From positions 1 to 50,471 of IMG/VR virus record IMGVR_UViG_3300017746_001999: DNA of 50,471 nt, one strand, 5' to 3'. Each line of letters opens with the position of its first letter. The stretch's first letter is position 1. Positions 1 to 8,438 of this stretch are shown here, one piece after another. The translations under genes were made by a program, and so were the position numbers. This DNA comes from a virus. The notes under the pieces were generated by a model. That model saw only the letters and a program-made list of their open reading frames with translations, made no database searches and was not told the DNA's origin.

Positions 1-109
1 AGATAGCTTGTCGAGTACCATCAACACCACCATAGAGAACCTTATCCTCAATGTGTGTCATATGAGTATTCTTTTGCTCAGTAAGCATTGATTCATTAAA
101 GGATAACAT
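1..109 (-). CDS. Hypothetical phage protein, N-terminal fragment
   Basis: The gene begins at the ATG at 109 and runs off the left edge, so only about 36 residues are visible. The start overlaps the stop of the preceding gene as TAATG, typical of translational coupling in this genome. The visible N-terminus contains IEDKVLYGGVDGTRQAI. I recall a similar 'HxEDxVxxxGxxGTRxAI' opening in large hypothetical proteins of other T4-like phages, but I cannot name the function from this much sequence. The open frame to the window edge and the coupling to an upstream gene are the support. Confidence 0.7.
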   Translation of the reverse strand, partial: MLSFNESMLTEQKNTHMTHIEDKVLYGGVDGTRQAI

Positions 110-339
110 TAGGCACGACTATCCCAGAATGTTTTGCTTAGTTCACCTCTAGTTCTAGTTGTGTCACCAACTTTACGAACTTCAGTGTACACCTGATGAG
201 CACCTGATCCAGAACCAAATGTTCTAACACCATTGGTTTGTTTTAACCATAGTGCACGATGAGGAGAACCCACCCCCGGATCCGAAGGTGAGTTGTTGTA
301 TTCCCATTGAGGGTTATTTGGTACTGCTACCCATGCCAT
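109..339 (-). CDS. Small conserved phage protein (76 aa), possibly virion-associated
   Basis: A 76-residue protein, MAWVAVPNNPQWEYNN..., rich in Gly, Ser, Thr and Trp, with no signal peptide or membrane segment. Its last part (VRKVGDTTRTRGELSKTFWD) looks like small proteins I have seen in marine T4-like phages. No function is known to me. It sits 9 nt after the upstream nuclease-like gene and overlaps the next gene by one base, so all three probably share the late transcript starting near 1126. A structural role is only a guess from late expression. Confidence 0.6.
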   Translation of the reverse strand: MAWVAVPNNPQWEYNNSPSDPGVGSPHRALWLKQTNGVRTFGSGSGAHQVYTEVRKVGDTTRTRGELSKTFWDSRA

Positions 340-348
340 GTTCTGTCC

Positions 349-1110
349 TTACTTTAGTGGATTCTTTTTACGTGTTTTAGGCTTAAGGGAATACTTACTG
401 TCTGGCATCTTCATGATTTTCAACTCAGCTTGCACTTCATAGTACTGAGATCTAGTCGATACACGCACTTTAAATGCACCTATTCCAGATAGTAGAGGTA
501 TGTTTCCTTTTAATTTAAGAGGGTTGGTTCTACCAACCATATAGAAGTCATCACCCGCTTGCATATAGAATGCAGGTTCTGCTTTATTATTCAAGTAGTG
601 ATCTGTGATAACCTCACCAAGATTTACATTAGGCAACGATGTAAGATACCTATTAATCCCCGGTTGAGAAAAGTATTCCTTCATTACATTTAAAGGAACT
701 GCATCCTTATCCTTCAAACCTGTTTTGGTTGTAGGGATCTTGGGGTTCTTGATACCACTGAATTCAGAGATAGCTTTGATAAACTGCTTGGCAGAGTCCG
801 ACTTGTTCATAATCTCAACTGCTTTATGAGCAGACTTCATACTATAAGTAGTTGCCCACTTTCTACCATCAAAGTAGATACGTGGATTTGCCAAGTTGTC
901 GGTGTGATTCATCTTGACCTCAAGCCAAGACTGTTCTCCACCTTCTGATTTTATAAGAACATCAGAATACTTAGTACTGACCTTCGGACGTTCTGCCGAC
1001 CAGTCTTTCATTGCATTGACATAGTCAGCAACTTCTTTTTCGTACCTATCGGATTGACGAGTTTCTAGTAATACGTCACCCTCATCCCTGATATCTAAAA
1101 TCGTTTTCAA
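349..1110 (-). CDS. Putative PD-(D/E)XK-type nuclease, TTG start
   Basis: A 253-residue protein. The most informative region is residues 48-70, where D50 (YSDVLIK) is followed by E64-V-K66 (SWLEVKM) on a predicted second beta strand. That is the D-x(n)-E-x-K arrangement of PD-(D/E)XK nucleases. The C-terminus is very basic (KPKTRKKNPLK), suggesting nucleic-acid contact. The start codon is TTG at 1110, with AGGAG eight bases upstream and no competing ATG nearby. A TATAAATA late promoter lies 22 bases upstream, so expression is probably late. The fold call rests on the motif alone; the substrate (DNA repair, packaging or host DNA) is not indicated. Confidence 0.5.
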   Translation of the reverse strand: MKTILDIRDEGDVLLETRQSDRYEKEVADYVNAMKDWSAERPKVSTKYSDVLIKSEGGEQSWLEVKMNHTDNLANPRIYFDGRKWATTYSMKSAHKAVEIMNKSDSAKQFIKAISEFSGIKNPKIPTTKTGLKDKDAVPLNVMKEYFSQPGINRYLTSLPNVNLGEVITDHYLNNKAEPAFYMQAGDDFYMVGRTNPLKLKGNIPLLSGIGAFKVRVSTRSQYYEVQAELKIMKMPDSKYSLKPKTRKKNPLK

Positions 1111-1131
1111 AGTAATTCTCCTTGTTGCTTC

Positions 1132-1139
1132 TATTTATA
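1132..1139 (-). promoter_or_regulatory. T4-type late promoter (TATAAATA)
   Basis: On the minus strand the octamer TATAAATA matches the consensus read by gp55-containing RNA polymerase in T4-like phages. It lies 22 bases upstream of the TTG start at 1110, with an AGGAG Shine-Dalgarno between them. Confidence 0.75.
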
Positions 1140-1143
1140 ACAT

Positions 1144-1332
1144 TTATTTCCTACGAATGTAGGCTTTATCACCAACTCGTTCTACAAAGAATTGATATTG
1201 CTCAAAGTTGTCATCCATCAAATCTATATTCAATGTACGAATGGTAGCTTGCAGAGAAATAAACTCTGCTTCGCTAACATCTTCGGCATATAGGTCTGGA
1301 TCACGTTTGTCCATAACTAATTTCATACTCAT
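1144..1332 (-). CDS. Hypothetical small acidic protein (62 aa)
   Basis: A 62-residue soluble protein (MSMKLVMDKRDPDLYAEDVSEAEF...). It has no recognisable motif, signal peptide or membrane segment. It starts 3 bases after the stop of the DUF932 gene, preceded by AGGAG, so it is probably the second gene of the early transcript from the promoter at 2340-2368. Function unknown. Confidence 0.6.
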   Translation of the reverse strand: MSMKLVMDKRDPDLYAEDVSEAEFISLQATIRTLNIDLMDDNFEQYQFFVERVGDKAYIRRK

Positions 1333-1335
1333 CTC

Positions 1336-2310
1336 CTATGAAGCCAGTGCGTATTGCACTGCCTTCTCTGCCGCTTTGATCTTGCGGTTTTGGTTTGCAC
1401 CGAACCACTGACTGTGTAATCGGTTTTCTGCGTTACGACCTTGAAGGTGGTCTGTAACATATGTTACTGAATTGAATGCTTGCCACCAAGATCCTTCAGC
1501 ATAGTTAGCACCCGGTTGACTTTCCAACACATCGTAGCAGTTACGTGCCTGACGTGATAGATCATCAATTGAATTAACTGATGCAACCTTACGTTTGCTA
1601 TCTGTGTGTGGGTACACTTCGTTGTAGAAGTTGATGAGTTCTTCGGCACCATAACGGCGTGATCCAATGAACTGAGCCATCTCTTTATACTTCTCAAACT
1701 TCTGGTGTGCGATACCCAAGTGCTCTTTAGCCTGTTGTGGGTCAAAAGCTTTACGGTGTGACACTTTCTCAACACGCTTATCGTTAGCGTTAAGTGACAT
1801 AGTCAATGTGTTATTACAAACCACACGTACAGGTGTGAAACGTACATCAATTGATTTGCCGTACATGTGTGGATTAGAGAACAGTAAGAATGATTCTACT
1901 GTATCATCACCAAACACATCGAAGCTTTCTTTGACCTTAGCCAAAGCCCATACCTGTTGACCACCCTTAAGTGATCCTGCGGTATGCATCTCCATATCCC
2001 CTGCGGCAATGTACTCTGCAAAGAATTCAAATGCAGTTTCGTTTTGCACAGGGTTCCAGTTCTCACCAACATTGGTCAAAACTGAGTTATCAGAGGTACG
2101 GATAAGAGACTGTTGACCAGTCTTGATCTGTTTACCATTGACGTTTACATATGAATCATGCTTTTCAACTTCCCAATCCAGACCCGCTTTGCGCATCATC
2201 TGTACTGGTGTCAATTCGTTAGATACCTTTGTACCCAAACCATGCCAAGGTGTTTCACCCGCATAAGCCATTTGAGCAACACCGTCGATAATTTCTACTT
2301 CATGTGACAT
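1336..2310 (-). CDS. DUF932 / phage-plasmid-like protein
   Basis: A 324-residue protein of the DUF932 family (the 'phage/plasmid-like protein' family also found on plasmids). Family hallmarks visible are the N-terminal AYAGETPWHGLGTKV segment, a central VRFTPVRVVCNNTL segment, and a region rich in aromatic and Asn residues near the C-terminus. The biochemical role of the family is not established to my knowledge. I chose the second in-frame ATG (2310): the sequence ATGGAGAATACAATG places GGAG seven bases before it, so the first ATG is part of the ribosome-binding region. A sigma70-like promoter lies just upstream, indicating early expression. Confidence 0.85.
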   Translation of the reverse strand: MSHEVEIIDGVAQMAYAGETPWHGLGTKVSNELTPVQMMRKAGLDWEVEKHDSYVNVNGKQIKTGQQSLIRTSDNSVLTNVGENWNPVQNETAFEFFAEYIAAGDMEMHTAGSLKGGQQVWALAKVKESFDVFGDDTVESFLLFSNPHMYGKSIDVRFTPVRVVCNNTLTMSLNANDKRVEKVSHRKAFDPQQAKEHLGIAHQKFEKYKEMAQFIGSRRYGAEELINFYNEVYPHTDSKRKVASVNSIDDLSRQARNCYDVLESQPGANYAEGSWWQAFNSVTYVTDHLQGRNAENRLHSQWFGANQNRKIKAAEKAVQYALAS

Positions 2311-2339
2311 TGTATTCTCCATTATTTGTTTTCATAACT

Positions 2340-2368
2340 AATATATCATATTGATTCGGTCTTGTCAA
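2340..2368 (-). promoter_or_regulatory. Early sigma70-like promoter
   Basis: Minus strand: -35 TTGACA (2368-2363), 17-base spacer, -10 TATATT (2345-2340). It points at the DUF932 gene, whose start is about 30 bases downstream of the -10. Confidence 0.8.
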
Positions 2369-2371
2369 CCC

Positions 2372-2593
2372 CTAATCTTTGAATAAGGGTTCCGTGCACT
2401 TATGTGTACTTTGCCAGAAGTCTCCTTCAACCCAATCTAACTCATTAGTGATCCCCTTCTGGAACCACGCACCATCCCTAGACCCTGCGCATTTCCACAG
2501 AAGTTCTTTGGTGGCGGCTTGTATAGCACGTGTATAAGTTCCGTGCTCTTCACTCCAAGTTACGCCATATGCGTTGAATGTATAGACTTCCAT
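2372..2593 (-). CDS. Hypothetical protein (73 aa)
   Basis: A 73-residue protein beginning MEVYTFNAYG. It has several Trp and two Cys (KCAG, HKCTE), and no signal peptide. The start at 2593 is chosen because GGAG precedes it by seven bases; a longer frame reaching 2650 would overlap the previous gene without a ribosome-binding site. It follows the 76-residue gene by 10 bases, on the early transcript from 2867-2895. Function unknown. Confidence 0.6.
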   Translation of the reverse strand: MEVYTFNAYGVTWSEEHGTYTRAIQAATKELLWKCAGSRDGAWFQKGITNELDWVEGDFWQSTHKCTEPLFKD

Positions 2594-2603
2594 AATATAT
2601 CTC

Positions 2604-2834
2604 CTAAGCGAACATTGGTTGCATGTTTGAGAACACTGCATTGTATGCATTTACTTCGTATTCATAGTTCTCAAAGAATTCGTCATCTTCTTCACCTGAT
2701 GCACAGTGCTCTTCCCAACAACGTTGCATAGCATTCATGCCTTCAAGAGTATCACCACATCCGTGGGCTTTCATAGCATTCCAACCCTCTTGGAAGGAAA
2801 CTTCGTCTTGGTAAAAATTAGGAATTCTAAACAT
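2604..2834 (-). CDS. Hypothetical acidic protein (76 aa)
   Basis: A 76-residue acidic protein (MFRIPNFYQDEVSFQEGW...), with a Glu/Asp-rich middle (EEDDEFFENYEYE) and two Cys. No membrane segment. It is the first gene after a strong sigma70-like promoter, so it is probably made early. Small acidic early proteins are common host-takeover candidates in T4-like phages, but nothing in the sequence identifies a target. Confidence 0.6.
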   Translation of the reverse strand: MFRIPNFYQDEVSFQEGWNAMKAHGCGDTLEGMNAMQRCWEEHCASGEEDDEFFENYEYEVNAYNAVFSNMQPMFA

Positions 2835-2866
2835 GTGATTCTCGCTTTCTTTGTTTCTATACCTAC

Positions 2867-2895
2867 TTTATAGCGTATAGATTCGCAGTTGTCAA
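2867..2895 (-). promoter_or_regulatory. Early sigma70-like promoter
   Basis: Minus strand: -35 TTGACA (2895-2890), 17-base spacer, -10 TATAAA (2872-2867). It lies between the end of the cyclase gene and the 76-residue gene at 2834. It therefore separates the late curli-type operon from the early small genes. Confidence 0.8.
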
Positions 2896-2919
2896 GAACT
2901 AATTTGTTTTAATAACGAT

Positions 2920-4956
2920 TTATTTTGATGTTGCTCTAAAGATCCCATCCCAATCCTTTGGGAGATCTTGTGTCTTCATATACTTACAACGTTCAATCCA
3001 GATGTCATAATAGTCATCCATATGACCTTCAAACTTGCCTTTCAGATCTTTACAAATCTCAATAGCCGAATCAAAATGTTGTGTTCCATAGAAGTTATGC
3101 ATGGTGTTGTGATTGAGCATATCCGCACCATGTTTGTTACGGTCAATATCTAATACCGTATATATCTCTAAACCCACACTCTTACCTTTAACTGCAAGAT
3201 CGTCTAGTTTGAGATAGAAGAAATCATCTTCTGTTAGGTTGTAGGTATGGGGTCCTACAATTAAAAGAACCCCATACCCTTTGCATGCGCTTTCTAGTCT
3301 TGCGGCTGTACTGACACTGTCTCCGAGGATATCATAGGAGTGTCTGGATGTAGAACCCATCTCTCCAATATAACCAAGGCCAGTATTAATGCCGGCACCC
3401 ATACCCACTTGCGGTTTACCTTGTTCCATAAGTTTTTCATTAAATTTCTCCACTGCTTTAAGCATGTTTAGTCCTGTCTGAACTGCCGTTTTCGGATGGC
3501 TAGGATCATTAACAGGAGCGTTGTGTATGTGCATAGTTGCGTCACCAATGTATTTGATGATCATTCCACTTGCATCTAACACAGGTTGTGTAATTGCATC
3601 CATATAATTGTTCATCACTGTTGTCAAACCTTTAACATCATTTCCGAACGATTCACCCAATGGGGTGAAACCTCTAAGATCAGAGAATACAATACTTACT
3701 TCTTTCTTCTGACCTTCTTTAATTAGTTGTGGGTTCTTCTGTAGGATCTCCACAACTTCTGGTGAAGCATATCCACCAAATTGTTTCTTAATAGCTTGTT
3801 TCTCTAAGAATTCTCTAACAAACTTAATACCATATACTTGTAGTGCTATGATTACAAAGACAATGGTAGGGGCTGTTACATCTATTAACATCTTTTCTGT
3901 AGCATACATGTGCATTGAATATGGTATAACTGATCCAATAAGACCTACTGTTGCTATCAGCCCTACTATCATCCATTTGCTTAATGCGATTAATAGAAGT
4001 CCACCAACCACAAGACCAAGTAGTTCTGCCATAGAAGCCCAATCAGGACGTTGAATGTTAGTTCCGTTAAACATTGTTCCTAGAACTGCCGCTTGTACTT
4101 CACCAGAATATACAGATCCTATGGCTGTAGGCGCTGGGTTGGTTATACCTGCGGCTGTCACGTCCACGATAACAACTGCACCACCAAAGTCTTTAGGAAG
4201 ATCTGTTAAGGATACTCTCTTACTCTTTTGACTCCAATCAATCCATACACGACCTTCACTGTCTGTAGGGATAATACCAAACTGTGGTATTCTCATCTTC
4301 TCTACACCATTGGGTTGCATTTTGATTTGAAAACTAATGTCGCCTGCTAATACACGCAACGTCTCTAGTGCCAAACTAGGATAAAGAGTACCATCCACCA
4401 TAGCAACAGTTGGCATACGTCTAACCACACCATCTATCTCTGGTTCTGTACTGACAATTCCAGCCCCAACAGAGTTATTCTCTAATACAGGGACGTTAGC
4501 GATTATACCATTGTATGGTAAAATTGTATCCAAATACTCTGGATTGATAATAGCCGCACCTGGATTGATAGGTTCGTTCTTAGTCTTATCGCTAGGACGT
4601 GAGGATAAAACGACAGGATAGTCATATAGGATATTTCCCATATAGGCATCACCACCTAGTCGATCTTCTTCGGGCATCATGATTGTCCAGACCACAAGAC
4701 CTGCACCCGAATCATATAAACCTTTTATTATATCACCATAAACGTTTCTTGGAAAGGGGTATTGTCCATACTTGTTCAGAGTTTCTTCATCGATCTCTGC
4801 AATATAGATGTTATTCTCAACAGGATCTTGATTGACAATTAACTGGTCAAAGTAATTGAGTTTAATACTTTGAATAAAGTTAGATGGATATACGAATGTA
4901 TATACCAAGACTGCTAGAGTTAAAATTGCCCACCAAGGACTCAATAGTTTCTTCAT
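2920..4956 (-). CDS. CHASE2-domain class III adenylate cyclase
   Basis: A 678-residue membrane protein predicted to make cAMP. A transmembrane segment at about 8-24 is followed by a periplasmic CHASE2 sensor (about 25-300). Three more membrane segments (about 312-375) lead to a cytoplasmic class III cyclase domain (about 415-600). Visible catalytic residues are metal aspartates D426 (FSDLRGFT) and D472 (KYIGDATM), adenine-selecting K468 and D542, and transition-state R553. The usual Asn of the VNxAAR motif is Ser549 (VSTAAR), which may lower activity. The tail, ending in PKDWDGI, matches the C-terminus typical of CHASE2 cyclases. It is the last gene of the curli-type operon, its start overlapping the curlin stop. 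FecR-domain and CHASE2-cyclase genes are often neighbours in bacteria, which supports import of the pair as a unit. Confidence 0.92.
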   Translation of the reverse strand: MKKLLSPWWAILTLAVLVYTFVYPSNFIQSIKLNYFDQLIVNQDPVENNIYIAEIDEETLNKYGQYPFPRNVYGDIIKGLYDSGAGLVVWTIMMPEEDRLGGDAYMGNILYDYPVVLSSRPSDKTKNEPINPGAAIINPEYLDTILPYNGIIANVPVLENNSVGAGIVSTEPEIDGVVRRMPTVAMVDGTLYPSLALETLRVLAGDISFQIKMQPNGVEKMRIPQFGIIPTDSEGRVWIDWSQKSKRVSLTDLPKDFGGAVVIVDVTAAGITNPAPTAIGSVYSGEVQAAVLGTMFNGTNIQRPDWASMAELLGLVVGGLLLIALSKWMIVGLIATVGLIGSVIPYSMHMYATEKMLIDVTAPTIVFVIIALQVYGIKFVREFLEKQAIKKQFGGYASPEVVEILQKNPQLIKEGQKKEVSIVFSDLRGFTPLGESFGNDVKGLTTVMNNYMDAITQPVLDASGMIIKYIGDATMHIHNAPVNDPSHPKTAVQTGLNMLKAVEKFNEKLMEQGKPQVGMGAGINTGLGYIGEMGSTSRHSYDILGDSVSTAARLESACKGYGVLLIVGPHTYNLTEDDFFYLKLDDLAVKGKSVGLEIYTVLDIDRNKHGADMLNHNTMHNFYGTQHFDSAIEICKDLKGKFEGHMDDYYDIWIERCKYMKTQDLPKDWDGIFRATSK

Positions 4957-5375
4957 TAGTTACCGTTTTGGTTTATGTTAAGTGTACAACCGTAATCAGC
5001 CCAACAACTTCCATTAACAGTATATGACATACTATTAGTTCCATACTGTGTTGAATTGATATCTGCCATACCCTGACTTCCTGTTGTGATATTTATAGTC
5101 ACCGAATGATTACCAGATCCTGTCTGAGATATGTCAAAGTCATGTGGGGTTCCATCCATATCAAGATATGCGTATTTATACGATCCTGTCTGTGTCAATG
5201 CCACATCATTACCATCACCATCAACGATGATTTCTGCCTCATGGTTCTCTCCATCTTGAGTTACACTTAAAATAAACTCATCACCTATCTGAGTAATATC
5301 TAAGTCATTGGCAAAACTAGCGTTGCTGATAAATGTCAATAGAGTTGTTAGTGCTATCGCCCAACCTGTAGTCAT
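4956..5375 (-). CDS. Curlin-repeat secreted protein (CsgA/CsgB-like)
   Basis: A 139-residue precursor with a signal peptide (about 1-22, ending SFA). The mature part carries curlin-type repeats such as LDITQIGD, LSVTQDGEN, VALTQTGS, FDISQTGSGNH and the terminal LNINQNGN. These follow the Ixx[QT]xGxxN pattern that stacks into amyloid beta-helices in CsgA/CsgB. A Cys pair near the end (CWADYGC) could form a disulphide. The start at 5375 has GGGAG nearby and lies inside the FecR gene, so almost the whole signal peptide is encoded in a 59-base overlap. Probably exported by the neighbouring CsgG/CsgF as a fibre subunit or nucleator. Subunit-versus-nucleator role cannot be decided from sequence. 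Confidence 0.82.
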   Translation of the reverse strand: MTTGWAIALTTLLTFISNASFANDLDITQIGDEFILSVTQDGENHEAEIIVDGDGNDVALTQTGSYKYAYLDMDGTPHDFDISQTGSGNHSVTINITTGSQGMADINSTQYGTNSMSYTVNGSCWADYGCTLNINQNGN

Positions 5376-6453
5376 ATAACTCCCAATCGTTTTGTTGAAG
5401 ATCTATGGTATAACCATATGCCTGATTTAGTCTTAATTGTACGAAGTTCTCTCCGCTATCATTTCTTCTAGAGAACACCCAATTAGGTGTTTCGTTTATT
5501 AGTGATATTCCTGTTAATGGATCGTATCCATATATGTTTGATTCTTGTTTCAATAGTAGTGCATTCTGATCTGCAAGCTCATCACTAAACAATCTCTTTA
5601 ATGCTTCATTCAACTGATCTAGCATGTCATACAATAAGTCTTGAAGGTAATCTATATCCATATCAAGTTCAGTAAGCCAGATGCCTTCTATAGAATCAAC
5701 CAAGGCATCATATTCTAATCCATCAAATTGTAAGAAGTCTAGTCCTAAAAAGTCTGCCCTCTCTCTTTGCTCATCCAATAACCTTGTCTGTTCTTCATAG
5801 TATGGGTTCTTCTTTCTTAGAATTAGAAGTTGATTGATCATACTTTCATCAATGTCCAACAAAAGTGGTGGTGTTGGTTTACTCGTACTAGTAGAAGCTA
5901 TAGTAACTTGGAAAGCTTTATTAAGTATAACAAACCCAGCGTCAGTCTCTACTGTTATCTCTCCTGTATAACAAGATCCAGAAATGTCACAAGACGGAAG
6001 TAGTGTAATCATACTACCACCTGTTTCATCTATAACCATTGCAAAGTCTGTACCACGAACAGCAATCGTTGCTGATGGTGTGCGTATTCTAACACGTTGC
6101 CTACTGTTCTTAGCAATCTGTCCACTGGCATATCGTACAGTGCCAAGACTTGCTTTAAGACCAAGTGATCCTTTTCCAGTATTAGGATCATAGACAAAGT
6201 CATCAATGATTAGTCGAGAATGTTCTGTTATATCAACTCGTGTATCATCTACAAAATCTATTCTCATTTTAGACTTGGCAGTTATTGCCGTGTCCATCAA
6301 TTCTATAAGAGTACCCTTACTTGTATCAATCGCATCATTACCACGCTCAATAGCCGCACTACCAGATTTTCCTGATAGCTGTACAATCTCTCCTATGTTT
6401 GCATAAGCAGAGGTTGTTATCAAAACAAATAACAAAGCAAGAGACTTAAGCAT
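5317..6453 (-). CDS. FecR-domain exported protein
   Basis: A 378-residue protein with a signal peptide (about 1-18, ending SAYA). The FecR domain (about 20-175) shows the characteristic RTPSATIAVRGTDF segment. A following helical, acidic region (about 195-300) is rich in Leu, Asp and Glu and could form a coiled coil. The C-terminal part is beta-rich. FecR domains here are probably periplasmic or surface modules rather than sigma regulators, since no sigma factor partner is present. It lies between the two curlin genes and shares one base with the upstream curlin. FecR plus CHASE2-cyclase pairs occur in bacterial genomes, so this protein may deliver a surface signal to the cyclase. That link is inference. 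Confidence 0.85.
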   Translation of the reverse strand: MLKSLALLFVLITTSAYANIGEIVQLSGKSGSAAIERGNDAIDTSKGTLIELMDTAITAKSKMRIDFVDDTRVDITEHSRLIIDDFVYDPNTGKGSLGLKASLGTVRYASGQIAKNSRQRVRIRTPSATIAVRGTDFAMVIDETGGSMITLLPSCDISGSCYTGEITVETDAGFVILNKAFQVTIASTSTSKPTPPLLLDIDESMINQLLILRKKNPYYEEQTRLLDEQRERADFLGLDFLQFDGLEYDALVDSIEGIWLTELDMDIDYLQDLLYDMLDQLNEALKRLFSDELADQNALLLKQESNIYGYDPLTGISLINETPNWVFSRRNDSGENFVQLRLNQAYGYTIDLQQNDWELYDYRLGDSTNNSIDIYQQR

Positions 6454-7169
6454 TAGTCAGATTGCGTAATATTGATTTGGTGATCATCACCATTAGTATG
6501 AAGGTCTACAATGTTGTCGTATACTCCGCTTTGGTTTACCACAACTGCATGATCACGACCTTTCATGTCTAGTATTATTGTGTGTCCATTTATATCACCA
6601 TCGCCAGCTACATCAATATCTAACGTACTGTTAGTTGATGCTAAACTTGAGTTCTCGTCAATAGTTACAGTTACGATTGCGCTTTTGCCGTTAATGTCTG
6701 TTGTTATCACGTTTCCGCTATCATCAACTGTAAAGTTTACTGTTGCACCTTCAGCATCTGCCGATTGTCCTATGTTAATAGTATAGTCTTGGTTATCGCC
6801 ATCGGCATCAATGTTAAGTGTAACGGTATCACAATCTCCACCTGTGCTACTAGAGCATAGCAAGTCTATTTCGTTTCCACTACCAGTTATATCCCAAGTA
6901 CCTGTGTAAGTAGAACCTAAGATTTGTGCAGTGATTGCGTTTGTGTTACCTGTCTGAGTTATACTGAATGTCATGTCATCAGACGCACCAGAGGATGAAC
7001 CAAGAACTACGTCTTGGCTACTAGTACCAATAGTGTTGTTTTGACCATCTTGTACGATGTCTAAGTCAAGTGTATCACCTACTTGTTTTATATAGATATC
7101 ATTAGCGTATAGTGTAAGGGGTGCAAGTAATATTGCACTCATCATAATGAGTTTTCTAAAATGTCTCAT
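6453..7169 (-). CDS. Curlin-repeat secreted protein (CsgA-like), larger paralogue
   Basis: A 238-residue precursor with a signal peptide (about 1-22, ending LYA), preceded by GGAAAG seven bases from the ATG. The mature protein is Asp/Asn/Gly/Thr-rich. It contains repeated strand-turn units such as IYIKQVGD, LDIVQDGQNN, FSITQTGNTN, WDITGSGNE, YTINIGQ, VVVNQSGVYDN and the terminal INITQSD. This is the pattern of curlin amyloid subunits. A Cys pair lies near residues 104 and 113. It directly follows csgG (10 bases), so it is the likely main fibre subunit exported through the CsgG pore. It might instead coat progeny or the host surface; the sequence does not say. Confidence 0.82.
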   Translation of the reverse strand: MRHFRKLIMMSAILLAPLTLYANDIYIKQVGDTLDLDIVQDGQNNTIGTSSQDVVLGSSSGASDDMTFSITQTGNTNAITAQILGSTYTGTWDITGSGNEIDLLCSSSTGGDCDTVTLNIDADGDNQDYTINIGQSADAEGATVNFTVDDSGNVITTDINGKSAIVTVTIDENSSLASTNSTLDIDVAGDGDINGHTIILDMKGRDHAVVVNQSGVYDNIVDLHTNGDDHQINITQSD

Positions 7170-7179
7170 TTTCTTTCCT

Positions 7180-7974
7180 TTATCCGCCTGTTTTTGGGTC
7201 TACCAAAAACGACCAGAATTGCTTCTTTTCTCCTTCATTAATCAATTCAATCACACCAGCCTCTATTGCTGATCTTACTGCATAATTAACTGGCTCGTTC
7301 ACACTAGAGCCAGATTCTGCTTCTACAAGTTTCGTACCCATATCAAAGAATCTGAATACGTCTGCACCACTTTGGTGACTTGCTATGTTCTTTTCTGTAG
7401 CTACACTTAGTAATATTTTACCAGTGCTCACACTTACTAATCTCATAACAATTGTTACAGTATCAACTCTATACTGTTGCTGAACCCCAAGACCAAGATA
7501 CCTTGCTCCCAATCCACCTGTAGCTACACTTGAGTCATAACCAACTATACCACCCTCAAGTATTAATCCAGCGAACACCATAGGCTTGAGTGGTGTGGGT
7601 CCGTTTGCCAAATCCTTTTCATACACTTCACGTGTATTTCTAACTAACTGTCTTTCTCTGACCAAGTTGTCAAGACCAACTCTCTCAACTGTTTCAAACC
7701 AAGTTCCAGATCCAACATCTTGTAATGCCTTGATCACCCAAACTTCTGCACCTTGGGTAACAGCACTACTTAAACTCGAATTCCCAGGCTTCCTTTGTCC
7801 AGTTTTATCCGCAAAAGAATAAACAGCAATGGTCATTTTCTTTCCATCTAACTGTTCATAATCAGAAATCGAATTAGGAGAACTTTGCACCTTGGGAGTT
7901 TCACCAAGAGGATATTGGCTAGGGTCTACACACCCCATAAGAAGTGAAACAATCGTAATCAAAACAAAACGCAT
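7180..7974 (-). CDS. csgG: CsgG-like curli secretion lipoprotein
   Basis: A 264-residue protein homologous to CsgG, the outer-membrane nonamer that exports curlins. A lipoprotein signal ends in LLMGC15, so Cys15 is the predicted lipidated residue. The body shows CsgG-family features: IAVYSFADKTGQRK after the N-terminal linker, WFETVERVGLDNLVRERQ, a LILEGGIVGYDS strand, and YRVDTVTIVMRLVSVSTGKIL. Its length is close to E. coli CsgG. The start overlaps the csgF stop by one base. No csgE is visible, although one could lie elsewhere in the genome. Function as a curlin pore is inferred from family and neighbours. Confidence 0.93.
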   Translation of the reverse strand: MRFVLITIVSLLMGCVDPSQYPLGETPKVQSSPNSISDYEQLDGKKMTIAVYSFADKTGQRKPGNSSLSSAVTQGAEVWVIKALQDVGSGTWFETVERVGLDNLVRERQLVRNTREVYEKDLANGPTPLKPMVFAGLILEGGIVGYDSSVATGGLGARYLGLGVQQQYRVDTVTIVMRLVSVSTGKILLSVATEKNIASHQSGADVFRFFDMGTKLVEAESGSSVNEPVNYAVRSAIEAGVIELINEGEKKQFWSFLVDPKTGG

Positions 7975-8438
7975 CAGAAGTTAAACTCCCCTGATCCCGG
8001 AATAGTAATCGTTGTAGTACCATCATCATTTGTTATGACTAGGGTAATAGATCCTGTAGTTGAATCTTTAGACCATTCAATCGTACTTCCCTCAATCTCC
8101 GTAGATCCGCTAGTGGCACAATCATCACTTGTACACTCTGCAAACATAGAATCTACCATCTGTTTACTCAGTGTTGCGTATATTCTACTCTCAAGGTTCT
8201 TAATAAATTTGTTTAATGTAGTATTCTCTAACTCACGCTCAATGCGTTTCGCTTCAGCTTCCATTTCATCTCTTCGATCTTTATTCCTATTGAACACTAA
8301 TTGTTCAGTGGATAATACATGAGAAGAGTATCCTTGCCCATTAAAGGCAGGGTTCTTAAATGTAAACTGTAATTCTGCGTTACTTTGTGTTGGGAGTAAC
8401 ACCAAAGCTATTAGGCTTAGGGTCTTCTTTGATATCAT
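7974..8438 (-). CDS. csgF: CsgF-like curli assembly factor
   Basis: A 154-residue precursor. The signal peptide is about 1-21 (ending SNA), and the mature start LQFTFKNPAFNGQGY matches the CsgF FxFxNPxFxG segment that inserts into the CsgG pore. The rest has a charged helix (about 50-90) and a beta-rich tail. I chose the Met at 8438 because it gives a normal signal peptide and follows GAAGAAG. A longer frame exists but lacks a ribosome-binding site. The gene overlaps the preceding membrane-protein gene by 59 bases and ends one base into csgG. Together with csgG this is strong evidence of a curli secretion unit. Confidence 0.88.
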   Translation of the reverse strand: MISKKTLSLIALVLLPTQSNAELQFTFKNPAFNGQGYSSHVLSTEQLVFNRNKDRRDEMEAEAKRIERELENTTLNKFIKNLESRIYATLSKQMVDSMFAECTSDDCATSGSTEIEGSTIEWSKDSTTGSITLVITNDDGTTTITIPGSGEFNF

